DNA of 64,000 nucleotides from Daucus carota subsp. sativus. Taxonomy: Eukaryota; Streptophyta; Magnoliopsida; Apiales; Apiaceae. Below the pieces are notes generated by a model that was given only the letters and a program-made list of their open reading frames with translations, did not search any database and was not told where the DNA came from. A program made the position numbers and the translations under genes. Positions 50,264 to 61,823 of the stretch are shown piece after piece. Location of the stretch: assembly GCF_001625215.2 (NCBI RefSeq), contig NC_030383.2, positions 45,380,380-45,444,379 on the forward strand, written 5' to 3'. How positions within the stretch are numbered: the first letter of the stretch is position 1; each line of letters opens with the position of its first letter.

Positions 50264-53200
50264 ATGATTATATCAGACTTAACGAAGATTAGTGATAATC
50301 AAGGTAAAGTTTGTTGTTCACTGTTTTTGTTTTTTGATATAATTTGATGATTATATCAGATTACAGTGTTTTCATGCTCATATTGCTTTTGTAGTTTAGG
50401 CATGCTCATATTCTTGTAGTTTCTATTTAGTGATATGTCTAATATAATTTAGTTGTATTCGAATTGTGTATATTTTAGTGCTTGTGTTTTAGTTAGAGTT
50501 TAGACATGTAGTTGCTGGATTGATGATTGTTAGTTATAGTAATTGTGTTTATATATGATTTTTAGTCATATAGCTAATATAATTTAGTTGTATTGGAATT
50601 GTGTGTTTTTTAGTGTATGTGTTTTGGATAGATTTTAGATATGTAGTTGCTGTATTGTTGATTTTTAATGTATGATTGCAAGTTTTTGATGACTGAGTTA
50701 GTGTGTAGGTGCTGCAGTATATTAGTAGTGTTTGTTTATTATTTTCAATGTGATGCAGTAGGCAGTTATAGTATGATCCTGTTAGAGTATTATAGTATTA
50801 TTTATATAAATTTTGAGTATGTCTATTGTATTTCAGGTTCAAGTTGCGGTGATTCGTCTAATGTTTGTGTTAGTATTCCTGTTTCTTCAACAGAAAGCGA
50901 AAAATCAGTGACGAATTGCATTGTCTCTCCTGGTGGTATGAAGTATTTTATGCCTAGTTCTGTTGATGGAAGTCAAGTACCGTTTCAAAATCAGTCATTT
51001 GATAGCTTAGATAAGGCGTACAACTTTTACAGAGAGTATGGGAGGCTAGGGGGTTTTGATGTACGAAAAACATCGGAGAAGAGAGATGCTGATGGTACCA
51101 TAATTTTGAAACATTTTGTGTGTAGTAAGGAAGGTTTTGTTGATGGAAGTCATTCTGAAGGAATTAGGCAAAGACGTACTGTGTCACGGAGGTGTGGATG
51201 TAAAGCAAAAGTGGTCATGAAAATTAGGAGCCAGAACAGATATTATATTTTCAATTTTGTTGAACTTCACAACCATCCGCTTGCTAGTGAAAGTGGTAGA
51301 CAGTTTCTGAGGTCTAGTAGAGAGATGACAGTTAGTTTGCGAAGTTTTGTTTTTGATGCTGCGAAGGTAAATATCGGCTGCAGCAAGGCATTTAGCTTGG
51401 TCAAAGAGATGACAGGTGGATATAGTAATGTTGGGGCAACATTACGTGATTTCAGGAATTTTAATAGGGATTTAAAAGAATTTGTCGGTGAAAGGGATGG
51501 ACAGATGCTGATTGACAAGTTTAAAGTATTACAGGAGACATCAAAATCATTTTATTTTGCTTATGAGCTTGATGGTGACGGGCATTTGACTATGCTTTTC
51601 TGGGCTGATCCAACTAGTAGGAGGAACTTTGAAATATACGGCGATGCTGTGTCATTTGATGCCACTTTTGATACTAACAAGTTAGTTATTTTACATTTCA
51701 AATTGTTGTCTTTTAGTAATAGAGTTATTAGTTTTCTTTTTATGTAATGTTGTTAGAATGTCGATAATGGTTTATATTATACTACAATACCTTGTCTGGA
51801 ACTATGAAGTAAAGTACGTATATTTGTAATTTTTTTAATTAATCTTTTTAACAAGGCTCAAGGTGCAGTAGACAATGGTATACTGGAGTTATATTTGCAG
51901 TACCTTAGTGATAATCTCAGTATATTTTAGTGATACCCTAAATATATTTTAGTGATGTCTGCAGTGTATTTTAGTGGTATATGTTAGTTTATGTGGTTTT
52001 TAATCTGTTTTATCTATGTTCAGGTATAATATGATTTTTGCGCCTTTCACTGGTGTTGACAAACATGATAGATGTGTCACATTTGCTGCTTGTTTGTTAT
52101 CAAAAGAAGATGTTGCTCATTATAATTGGGCCTTTAAACATTTTGTCAAGGCCATGGGACGCAATCCAGTGGTGTTTATAACTGATCAGTGCCCTGCAAT
52201 GAAGGTATCTGTGCCGGCTTCATTTTGTGGTGATAATGATTTGGTTGCTAGCAAGCATCGCCTATGTATGTGGCATATAATGCAGAAATTCCCTATTAAG
52301 GTAGTTTTTTAGTTGTTTTTTAGAAATTTGGTTCCTAGCATCTGAAATTTACTGTCATATATTTATGTAATTTTCCATAATATTGCAGCTTGGGAATCGT
52401 TTGTGTAAGGAAACAGACTTTATGGAGAAAATGAAAACTTACATATGGTCATCGAATTTGGAAATTGATGAGTTTGAAAGTGGATGGAAAGCGGTTATAG
52501 GAGAGTTTAAGTTGGAAGATAACAAATGGTTATCAGATATGTATGACATAAGAAAGTCGTGGATTCCTGCCTATTTCAGGGACAGTCCTATGTTTGGTTT
52601 GATGAGGACAACTTCAAGGTCCGAAAGTGAAAATTTTTTCTTTTCACAGTTTCACAAGCAAGGTGATACTTTATGTGAGTTTTGGATACGTTTTGAGAGT
52701 GCAATGCATAGGCAGCGGAATGAAACAGAACGTTTAGACCATGAGTCTAACTCAAGCAAACCAAACATTTTATCAAGATGGTTCATTGAAGATGATGCAG
52801 CTGAGTTATTTACACGTTCCATTTTTTACAAAGTTCAAGAAGAAATTTTGGCATCTTGCTTGGATATGCAAATCAAGAGGATGAGTGAAGAAGTTGATGG
52901 GGTAACTCATTTTGAAATAAAGGATGTCAAAGTTAAAGATAAACTTTTTAAGGTATGTGTTTTCCCCTTTATAGTAGTATTTTATATATTCTAATTTTGA
53001 TTTATATTTTTTTTACAGTAGTAATTGTTATTGTGGAACAGAAAGTAAATATAAAATATTTGAAAATATGCATAATATAATTTTAGTAATGCATTATTAA
53101 AATATTTTGCATTCTGATAAATTGTAGTGGCATTAGTAGTTGTTTTGTATTGCAAGTAGTCATTAGTAGTGATCTGGATTGGAAGTAAATGTACTGGACC

Positions 53201-53915
53201 ACCTGCCGAACTTTGGTTTTTATGTCATTTTATTTTTGAAGCATATCTCATATTGGTAATGGTTCAAAATGGTGATTTGAATGGTGATTTATGATTCATT
53301 TTGCAGGTTACTGTTAGCAAATCACATGCCGTATGTTCATGCAAACAATTTGTTATGTGTGGAATTGTTTGTAGGCATGCTTTCTGTGGCTTAAAGCAGA
53401 TTGGTGTCACAAAATTTCCAAGGAGTCTCGTGCTTAATCATTGGATGAAAGTTGCAGAAAGTGGCACTTCATTGGAATCTAATGTTGTGTGTTCGGATTA
53501 TTTTAAAATGGAGCAAGTGTCGTTGAAGTTGACAAACTTATGGTTTGATTTTCGTCAGATTCTTAGCAAAGCTGGAGTTGAAATGGATAAGCTTGACTAT
53601 GTTCACAAAATCATTAAGCAGATAAGTAGTGATTTTGAAAAGTATGATGGAGGTTCTGTTGATTTTACTAAAAAGGATCATATGGCAGCTATGGTAGGTG
53701 AACAGCCGGTTGAAGAGGTTACCATTCTTGCACCAACTGTTTCCAGGAACAAGGGAAATTATTTCAAGCGTCTTGTGAGTGATAGGGAGAAAGCAATGAC
53801 AAAAGCAAATAAAAGAGTTCGAAGATGTAAAGAATGTTCGGCAACCACTCATGATTCGAGAACTTGTCCGAAGAAAAAGAAGGATGGAGGAGCTGTAGTT
53901 TCGAATATGTTGTGA
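50264..53915 (+). CDS. FAR1/MULE-type transposase, 5 exons, 777 aa
   Basis: Exons 50264-50303, 50837-51680, 52024-52300, 52389-52952, 53307-53915; all GT/AG, 2334 nt, no stop. Domains: FAR1 DNA-binding region about 61-165 (FDSLDKAYNFYREYGRLGGF then CGCKAKVVMK and FVELHNHPL); MULE transposase core with the likely DDE residues in SFDATFDTN (about 285-295), FITDQCPAM (about 348) and RSESENFF (about 467), plus the CMWHI motif; SWIM zinc finger about 584-600 (CSCKQF, CRH); and a C-terminal zinc-knuckle-like CKECSATTHDSRTC (about 749-763). It should bind the element ends and catalyse cut-and-paste transposition. Host FHY3/FAR1 regulators share this fold, but the TIR context makes this a transposon gene. 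The start ATG is in a small first exon whose phase fits exactly. Confidence 0.9.
51900..51990 (+). repeat. TTTAGTGAT motif cluster in transposase intron 2
   Basis: Four copies of (C/T)TTAGTG(A/G)T at roughly 20-bp steps between exons 2 and 3. Further clusters of the same motif are at 54110-54215, 54870-54990 (reverse), 57010-57050, 58715-58815, 59830-59940, 61880-61945 and 62400-62440. Confidence 0.8.
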
Positions 53916-55857
53916 ATATGATTTTAATTTTCAATTTTAAAAGACCTTGTGCACTTGTCTTTATAAATTGTTAAGTACATTTTGATTTTATGTTTTCTGA
54001 GTACATTTTGATTGTTTATAAATTGTCTTTATAAAGCATATTAGTACTGATACATTGTCAGTTTATATTGAATATATAAACTGAATTTGTCAAGTTTTGG
54101 AGTGAAAATGAGTTGGTTTTTAGTGATATAGGTAATGTAATTTAGTGGTGTTATCAGTGTAATTTAGTAGTATACATCCCAAGTTTTAGTGATATGTGTG
54201 GTTTTTTAGTGATATCCTGCTTTACTGTGTAATGAAAACAATGAAAAATCATAAAACTAAAATGAAACAATAACAAAAGTAAAAAAGCCAAATATTTACC
54301 ATTGCATTTTGAGCTGGTAAAAACAAAATAACCATATCTTTACAAAAACAAACCACTAAATCATTTTCAGTCTCAACAGGACTGATAATTTTCAGCCATC
54401 TAATAATTCTGTTCAATCAGTTTCTAATATTCTATAAAAGTGCAGTAAAACAATGCACTAAATCTAAGAAGGAGTTGGTCCTTCTTGAGACGACCTTTCT
54501 GCTTCGTGGAAAGAACTTATTAAGTTCACCGCGAATTTCACTCTCTTGCCGGATTTTTTAGTTGGAAACTTTTCTGCAACTTTTCCAGCCAGGACGACAT
54601 TGATGATATTATGCTTTTCTGCTGTGTTGTACAAGCCTACAGCTTCTGTGGTGATAGGCTCTTTCAGTTCATTCAGGTGTGAAGATAGGATTGTTGTGTT
54701 GTACTTGAACCTCAGCCTAGTTATTTGTTTATCATGTGTTGGCTGCAATATGATAATTTGTTTATTAGTGTTTGTTATCACATAAATTTTTAAGCCTAAT
54801 AAACAGAGCAATTTGAAAAGAAATTAAGGGCATGCTGCATACACATTTGAATTACAAAGCTATATACACTTTAATCAATTTCACTAAAACATATTAACTA
54901 TATCACTAAAACATATTAACTATATCACTAAACTATATTAAGTATATCACTAAAGTATGTCAACTATATCACTAAAATGTAAAGCAGTATATAAGTATGT
55001 AAAATATTAAACTAATCTTACCCCTTCTTCTGTTAAGTCAGTGTTCCAGTTTTTGACATCTCCTTTGAAGGTTTCCATATGGCGCATGAGGAAGATACCA
55101 CAATCTGTGGAATTGTCAGTAGTCTGCCATGGCATTTTCACAAAACGAGGCTTCATTTTCCGCACTCTTGATCCCAAATTTGGATTTTCATTCCTACTTA
55201 TATAATTGCAAAAGTGAGAATGCTGTAAAAGAGAAGTAAAATATTAGTATAGTGGACTTAAAACAGTGCATGTTTATATACATAATAGTGGAATGAAGGA
55301 TAAAAAAATATATTACCAAAACCTCCAAAACTCTGCTATAGTACATCTTAGGCTGTGCTTCACGTTTAATATTGTCAATTATAAAGTATCCCATGGTTTT
55401 GATACCATAGCATACCAAATAATAATGCTCATATTTATTAATAGGAAAGCACACCTGTAATCATATTAAGAGATATTTTAGTTAAAGATATTTGAGAAAT
55501 GTTGAGATCTATGTCAAAATTAGTTGAGAAATGACATTTACCATTTCCACGTCTTCCACTTTTTTGATGGAAAAAGTTTGAAGAATCTTGTCCATCCCAC
55601 TGGCAAACGAATCATAAGTTTCGGTGACTTTCTTTTCTGGATCAATGCTGAAAATCTGGTTGATATAAATATATTAGATTCTGTTGTATGTAGTTATGAA
55701 ATAACTGAAAGAAATTAATTAGAATATATATACGAAGGCAGTATATATTACCAAATCTCCTATTGTGCAGAAAAGTCTTAGTGGTGACCCATCTGCCTTG
55801 TACTTTTCACTGTCATTTAGGATTGTTGCCCATGTATCAATCACAGAGTAGTATACA

Positions 55858-56270
55858 TAGAGCTGTAATTCGAGTCGGGCGGCTCGCGAGCTCGCCCGGC
55901 TCGAACTCGTTTAAGTGAGCTCGGCTCGACTCGACTCGTTAAACGAGCCGAGTTCGGACAAAGGTTTCGGCTCGTTTAATTAAACGAGCCGGCTCGACTC
56001 GACTCGTGAAATTAATCGAGCCGAGTTCGGGTGGAGGTTTGGGCTCGATTTAGTGTAAAATTATACGAGCCGGCTCGCTCGACTCGTTAAAACTGGCTCG
56101 TTTAGCTAAACGAGCCGGCTCGACTCGGCTCGTTAAATTAACCGAGTCGAGTTCGGGCAAAGATTTAGGCTCGATTAGTTAATCGAGTCGGCTCGGCTCG
56201 ACTCGATTAAACTTAGCTCGAATTAAGCTCGGCTCGAAACTCGCCCGGCTCGACTCGAATTACAGCCCTA
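55858..56270. mobile_element. hAT-like MITE built of CGGCTCGACTCG words, 413 bp, inside ULP exon 9
   Basis: TIRs TAGAGCTGTAATTCGAGTCG and (reversed) TAGGGCTGTAATTCGAGTCG; perfect 8-bp duplication AGTATACA at 55850-55857 and 56271-56278. Almost the whole interior is iterated GAGCCGGCTCG, GACTCGACTCG and TTTAATTAAACGAGCC words, self-complementary and GC-rich against an AT-rich background. No coding capacity. The 8-bp TSD supports hAT. Confidence 0.92.
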
Positions 56271-58628
56271 AGTATACACTTGTTTTTGGTTTCAGCGTCA
56301 ACAAGTGTTCCTTGATACATCTAACTTCCTCCCATCTAAACAAATCATCCCTGTAATTATATATATTAATTAGTATTAGGCAGATAAAGAAATGTATATA
56401 ACAGAAAGGGCAAAATACTTACAATAGCTCGCCCTTTTTCTTTAACAAGAAGACCCAATATCCAAAGTCTTCATTGTTCATTCTTTCCTTGATATCAATC
56501 ACTCTGTTGACATAAGGTGATTTTTGATATGGACCAACTTTCTTTGTCCGCTTGCTTTTTTCTCTCTCTTGTGGTTCTGGCTCTGGCGTGACCAAATTTT
56601 GATTACTTTCTTTTTCTATGTCATCCAGGCCAAGGGAAAAAGAAGGGACATATCTCTCATCATCTTTCTCTTGCTCAGCAAGGATCTCAATGTCGGTTCT
56701 GTCCATTTGTTCAACAACTTCTAGGCTGGCGACTATTTCAGGTGATAATTCATCACCCAAATCATCACCAGTTTCCTGGTTAGGAATGAGATATTCTTTC
56801 AGGATTTCACCGATAATAGAAAAGTTTTTATTATCGGGAAACTTTTCCCTTGCTTTCACTAAATCTTCATCAAATTTGGACTTTATGTCCACAAGTTCCT
56901 CTGCCCTTTTACGTAAATCATGAAGTACATCCTGAGAAGTCAATGCAAAATTTAGAATTGAAATATAGTGATATATATGGTAGTATTATAATATTTTAAT
57001 AGGTGATCTATCTAATATACTCTAGTGATATATATAATAGTTTTTAGTGATAATTTGCATGAATTATAGTAGTATGTTACTAATTCATATATAATGTACC
57101 TCTTCAGTTTGTTCAACATTTCCATCAGCTGCCTCTGTTGGAGGAGTGTAATACTGTGTATTTTGTGGACTTTGGCACTGAGTTGATTCATGAGGTGGTT
57201 GTGATGTTGACTCCTTTCTCTTCAGGTAATCTTTTTCAATTCTATCCACCTCTGACCAATACTGCCACGTATCCCAGGCTCCATTTTCATTATCATTTAC
57301 CTACAATTAAGGATGAAACACATTTTTATATAAAAAGAATAAGATAGGTTTTCGACTACGTATTCCATATACAAACAGGATCATACCTTTGTCTTTGGAG
57401 GTTCAGAAGGATCAATTTTTTGTAGATATTCTTTTAAACTTGGTTGGATTGATCCAACTCCAAAAACTCCGTCAATCACCTCAATTTCTTGTCTTTGTCT
57501 CAACATTTCTATAGTCCAACCATTGTAGGAAGGAAATTGTCTATCAACCAGGTTCATTCCTTTGTACCTCACACGGTCGACATATAACAACTACAAAGTG
57601 AAACAAGTAAAACTATTAATTAGATTTTATATTCTATTAGAATATACAGACGAGAAAAAAAAAGATTTAGATTGTTGTCTTACAGTGAGAAAGATTAGTG
57701 ATCCTCGGAAAAATGTTGTTGTTGTTCTGTTCCAACTCTCCATTCCAATTACAAGGTAGCCTAGGAGGAAATCTGCCCAGTTATACTTCTTCAGATTGTC
57801 AAGGTTATCATCAAGTTGCAGCAGTTGTTTGTCCACATAAGAAGCTCCTTTTGTGCCAATAAGCACATTTGACATAACAAGAAGGACGTTTAATTTGAAG
57901 TTATCATTAACTTCTTGGTTTTTCATCACTTGAACAATCATCTGTGTTGTTATTTGATCAGATAAAGTGAATTGTGCATGCCAATCTTTGATTCTTTGAC
58001 TGTACTTTCCAGGTGATGCCAGAATAATAGGATGTCCTCCATTTGGCAGGCCTAACACATCATAAACATCTTCACTTGTAATATTAATATCTCCATCCTT
58101 CAGCTTCAGTGAGATTGAGTGGTGATCAAAGATTTGGAGTACATTGTAGGCGATTTTGGTTGGCAAAATGTCAAGCTCAAAATCCAGTAAGAGTGCAAAA
58201 CCAGCTCTTGTAACCCAGTCCCTCTGCTCTTTTGTGAGTTCACCTGCCATCTTACTAAAATGCCTTGGAGATATCCTTATCTTGACCTCGTCTTTTTTCT
58301 TATTTATATGTTTAGCCCCTTCTGTTTTCTAATGAAATAAGAGGAAATAATTAGTGTTGTAAAAACCACAAGAAACGACAGTGCAGGGCATCACTAAAAT
58401 ATTGTGCTCAAATTTCTAATTCTAAGTAACGAAATAAATAAAAAATACCTTAACATCCTTGTTCATGAACTTCAATAGTGGATATAATGTTCCAGCAATC
58501 CTTTTTCTTGGTATATGAGTTTCAAATGCAGCTTCCTGTTAAGAACATAAAACAATATACTAAGCAGTTGTATATTCACAAATTTATACTAAGCAGTTGT
58601 ATATTCACAAATTTATAAAACTATGGAA

Positions 58629-58944
58629 CCTGCAAAATCATAAAACTTGCAAATACATGTAAAATATACTATTTAACAAGAAGTATATTCACAAATTTAT
58701 ACTAAGCAGTTGTATTTTAGTGATCTTAGTTGATATACTTTAGTGATATACTTAATATACTTTAGTGATATACTTAATATAGTTTAGTGATATAGTTAAT
58801 ATATTTTAGTGATAGTGATATTCACCTATCTATTCCTTTAAAACGAATCAAGATTTTAAGCTACCAGTCTACTTTAAACAGATAGATATCTCACAAACAA
58901 CACACACAAATATACAGACATTCGATATATACTATAATTAAAGA
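58629..58944. repeat. Direct repeat, copy 1, within ULP introns 2-3 region
   Basis: About 310 bp starting AACCTGCAAAATCATAAAAC recur almost unchanged at 59744-60058, including the TTTAGTGAT cluster. This copy lies in the intron between exons 3 and 4, the other between exons 1 and 2. Confidence 0.9.
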
Positions 58945-59743
58945 CTATATAAACGTCGATGCTTTAAAATCGAATTTAAGCACATTCGATATATATACTA
59001 TATAATTAATAATGAAGAAAGTGAAGAAAGTGAAGAAAGTGTACCTTTTTCCTTTTGTATTTTGTTATTTTAATCTTTGGTTGTGCATTGTTGACTTGAG
59101 CTTGATTTTCTGTTTCATCCTCTTCTTGTTCATCCTCTTCTTCTTCATCCTCATTTTCTTCCTCACTTTCGTTTAGTACATCGTCTTGTTCATCATCTTC
59201 TTCTTCTGCACTATCTTCATCACCTTCTTCACCTTCTTGTGCACTATCGTCATCACCTTCTTCACCTTCTTGTGCACTATCGTCTTGCTCCATGTCTTCT
59301 GCACTATCTTCTTGTGCACTGTCTTCTTCACCTTCTTGCATATCTTCATCACTTTGTTTGTCATTATCTTGATCTCCATCTTGTTCATCCACCAGATTAT
59401 TACAATTATGTTCATCCCCTTCTACTTCATCAACAAGTTTATTTCCCTATGAAATCATACAAAATAATGATTTAGATTAATTTATAAATCAATAATACAA
59501 CTAAGAAATAATGTAGTTGATCACATACAACAAGAGTTTTGATATTTCTTCCAGCAGTAGCCTTTATGACTTTGTTATCTGGACGTCGATAGACTTTTGC
59601 AAGTGGTCTATTGTCTCCTCTGTTGTTGGTATTCATGTTTGCTTGATCTTCGGATTCTAAATCTACAGGAGTATCTGCAGTGTTTGTAAACTTTGACAAA
59701 CTATGTGCACGAAGTCTTGTACTTCTTCTGCATTGAACTATGT

Positions 59744-60058
59744 AACCTGCAAAATCATAAAACTTGCAAATACATGTAAAATATACTATTTAACAAGAAG
59801 TATATTCACAAATTTATACTAAGCAGTTGTATTTTAGTGATCTTAGTTGATATACTTTAGTGATATACTTAATATACTTTAGTGATATACTTAATATAGT
59901 TTAGTGATATAGTTAATATATTTTAGTGATAGTGATATTCACCTATCTAATCCTTTAAAACGAATCAAGATTTTAAGCTACTAGTCTACTTTAAACAGAT
60001 AGATATCTCACAAACAAAACACACAAATATACAGACATTCGATATATACTATAATTAA
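59744..60058. repeat. Direct repeat, copy 2, in ULP intron 1
   Basis: Near-identical partner of 58629-58944, about 1.1 kb away in the same orientation. The copy includes the exon 2 acceptor sequence itself (TTTTGCAG), so a splice acceptor was part of the duplicated unit. Confidence 0.9.
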
Positions 60059-61415
60059 AATTCAATTGAGGTTACCAAGAGAAGAAAATAGATTCTAACT
60101 TGTTCTGTTATTTAGGCTTAAAAAATTATGTGATTAGAAACACTTAGCACTTAGCTCTGCTACAAGAGTTTTATTAAAGAAATATTTCGGTTATACATGT
60201 TACTAATAAGAAATGCCTGATTCATCATAAATCAACTTGGAGTTTGAACATGCCAGAGGGATACCAATTAAATATTTGCTTTAATATCTGTCAGTTATTA
60301 ATTGCTAAGCATCTTTTCAATACTAAATCTGAGTTTATTAGCTAAGATAAAGAGTACTTTTCCACGGCATTTGTTTCTACTTTGGGAGCTTAATCATGAT
60401 TCAACTTAGTGTTATAAAATCTGTCAATTAGGCTTTTGGATAACTGATCTAGATTAACATCAAGATATGTTATAAAATCATATGTCTCAGCCTGGTTGTG
60501 TACTAAGTACTCTACACTAAGATGATTAATATGCACTAAGTACTCTACGTACTCTACACACTACACACTAAGATCAGTACTCTACATACTCTACAAACTG
60601 AGATTAGTAATATGCATTAACATGAGTAATATGCACTAAATCAACATCTTATTCATCAACAACATATTCATATTCATTAATTAAACAAATCAGCAACATA
60701 TTCATCAACATATTATTCAATAAATCAACATATTCAGACAAGTAAATGCTTGAAATCACAAATAATTAAAAAAACAGTGATAAAACCCTAATTTAACATA
60801 CCTCCTCTAGTTCTAGCCATATTTTAGTAGCTTTCAGAGTGAAATAAGCTAATTAACAGCTGTTATGAAAGAACATTAGTAAATTGAAGTCAGTTTTCAC
60901 AATAATATACAACAAAACCCTTAAAATTCAAAAAAACCGACATACACTAAAAATACGAGTTGATTAAGATGATTAACTAACTATAAATACTACTAAACTA
61001 CAGAAAAGTACCTATTCAAACAAATGTTGAAGTGATTTTGCGCGGTGCTTGAGCTGCGGTTGCGAGATCCAAAAATCGCCTCGAATTTCTTCGTAGAAGC
61101 TGTAATATGCCTAATTAGAACAAAAAAGAGGGAAAAAGTCGAAGAAACCGCCATTAGAGACGTACCTGAAGCTCGGTGCAGCAGCGCGATGATGAACAGT
61201 GGAGTAGTGGAGGTGATCGACCGTTGTGCGCGAAACGTGTGTATCGTGTGTATCGTATCGGTGTGTATCGTTTTTAACTGTGCAAGTGGGTTTTGTATAA
61301 GCGGGCTGGATCATTTTAGTGGGCTGGGAGTGTTAAAAAGTGGGTTGGGCCTGTGGTTTCTAGTTTCTATTTTAATTTGGTTTCTATTGGAGTATTACTC
61401 TATATATATATATAT

Positions 61416-61818
61416 GCTCATGATCAAATAGAAACCACTCTTAAAATAAAAACTAGAAACCAGTTTCCCTACCACTATTTATAACTACGGGTATCACTAA
61501 TTTATACTGCACTAATCACTGTTTTTATATAGTATGCAAACAACGATTTTTATCATCAAAATTGAGAAAATCTACTTATCTAAATTATTGATAATCGATT
61601 ATAGATGATTAATTTCATCCGTAGGAAGGTTCTTGGTGGTAGGAAACCGCAAGAGAAGTTGTATGATGATGGTAAGTAGTTGTTAATTTTGTAAGTTATG
61701 ATGGAAAGTGTATGTGACTATTGGTGATGACAGACAATGGTGGCAAGTCATAGAAACGTTTGGTAATGGTGGTAAGAGGTCCATTATTACGATTTGGGTG
61801 AAGATGATGGTCATATAT
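61416..61818. mobile_element. MULE-derived element, left arm of a palindrome
   Basis: Starts GCTCATGATCAAATAGAAAC, the same terminus type as the MULE, and is almost perfectly inverted relative to 62681-63083. Its far end is missing. Contains no ORF. Confidence 0.85.
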
Positions 61819-61823
61819 ATATA

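Larger units (their letters stand above)
54464..60820 (-). pseudogene. Ulp1-like (C48) cysteine protease gene of the MULE, broken by a hAT-like insertion
   Basis: Thirteen exons (minus): 60802-60820, 59529-59746, 59045-59446, 58449-58535, 57684-58328, 57387-57590, 57100-57300, 56423-56931, 55752-56350, 55542-55655, 55317-55454, 55022-55222, 54464-54742. Without the insertion the frame is 3195 nt (1064 aa) and every phase fits. Order: start MARTRGG; acidic DSAQEGEEGDDDSAQEGEEG repeats; a plant ULP N-terminal module (ISPRHFSKMAGELTKEQ, ITSEDVYDVLGLPNGG); and a C-terminal protease fold with likely His in YEHYYLV (869), Asp in FIIDN (886), Gln in MPWQTT (938) and Cys in STDCGIF (946). Family members cleave SUMO-like modifiers; a role in transposition is not known. 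Exon 9 carries a 413-bp element plus 8-bp duplication (421 nt), shifting the frame before the catalytic residues, so this copy should be inactive unless the insert is spliced out. Confidence 0.85.
49788..61400. mobile_element. Autonomous-type MULE, 11.6 kb, with FAR1-like transposase and Ulp1-like protease genes
   Basis: Left terminus GGCCAAGGATCAAATAGAAA and right terminus (reversed) GAGTAATACTCCAATAGAAA share AATAGAAACCAA followed by A-rich DNA, forming imperfect TIRs. Both ends abut (TA)n runs, so the target duplication is hidden. Inside are two convergent genes, the transposase (50264-53915, plus) and the protease (60820-54464, minus), an arrangement like MuDR. Introns and spacers hold many TTTAGTGAT motifs and one 310-bp internal duplication. 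A transposon plus Ulp1-like gene resembles Kaonashi-type MULEs (established family). The assignment of the right end at 61400 rather than at a neighbouring relative is an inference. Confidence 0.8.

Noticed and set aside
50668-50836. Upstream in-frame ATG extending transposase exon 2 at the N-terminus
   Set aside because: The stretch ends in an intron acceptor (TATTTCAG). A small first exon at 50264-50303 joins in correct phase, so this is intron.
59186-59475. Plus-strand frames rich in Phe/Thr or His/Leu
   Set aside because: They are the antisense of the acidic exon of the ULP gene, whose minus-strand frame fits splice phases.
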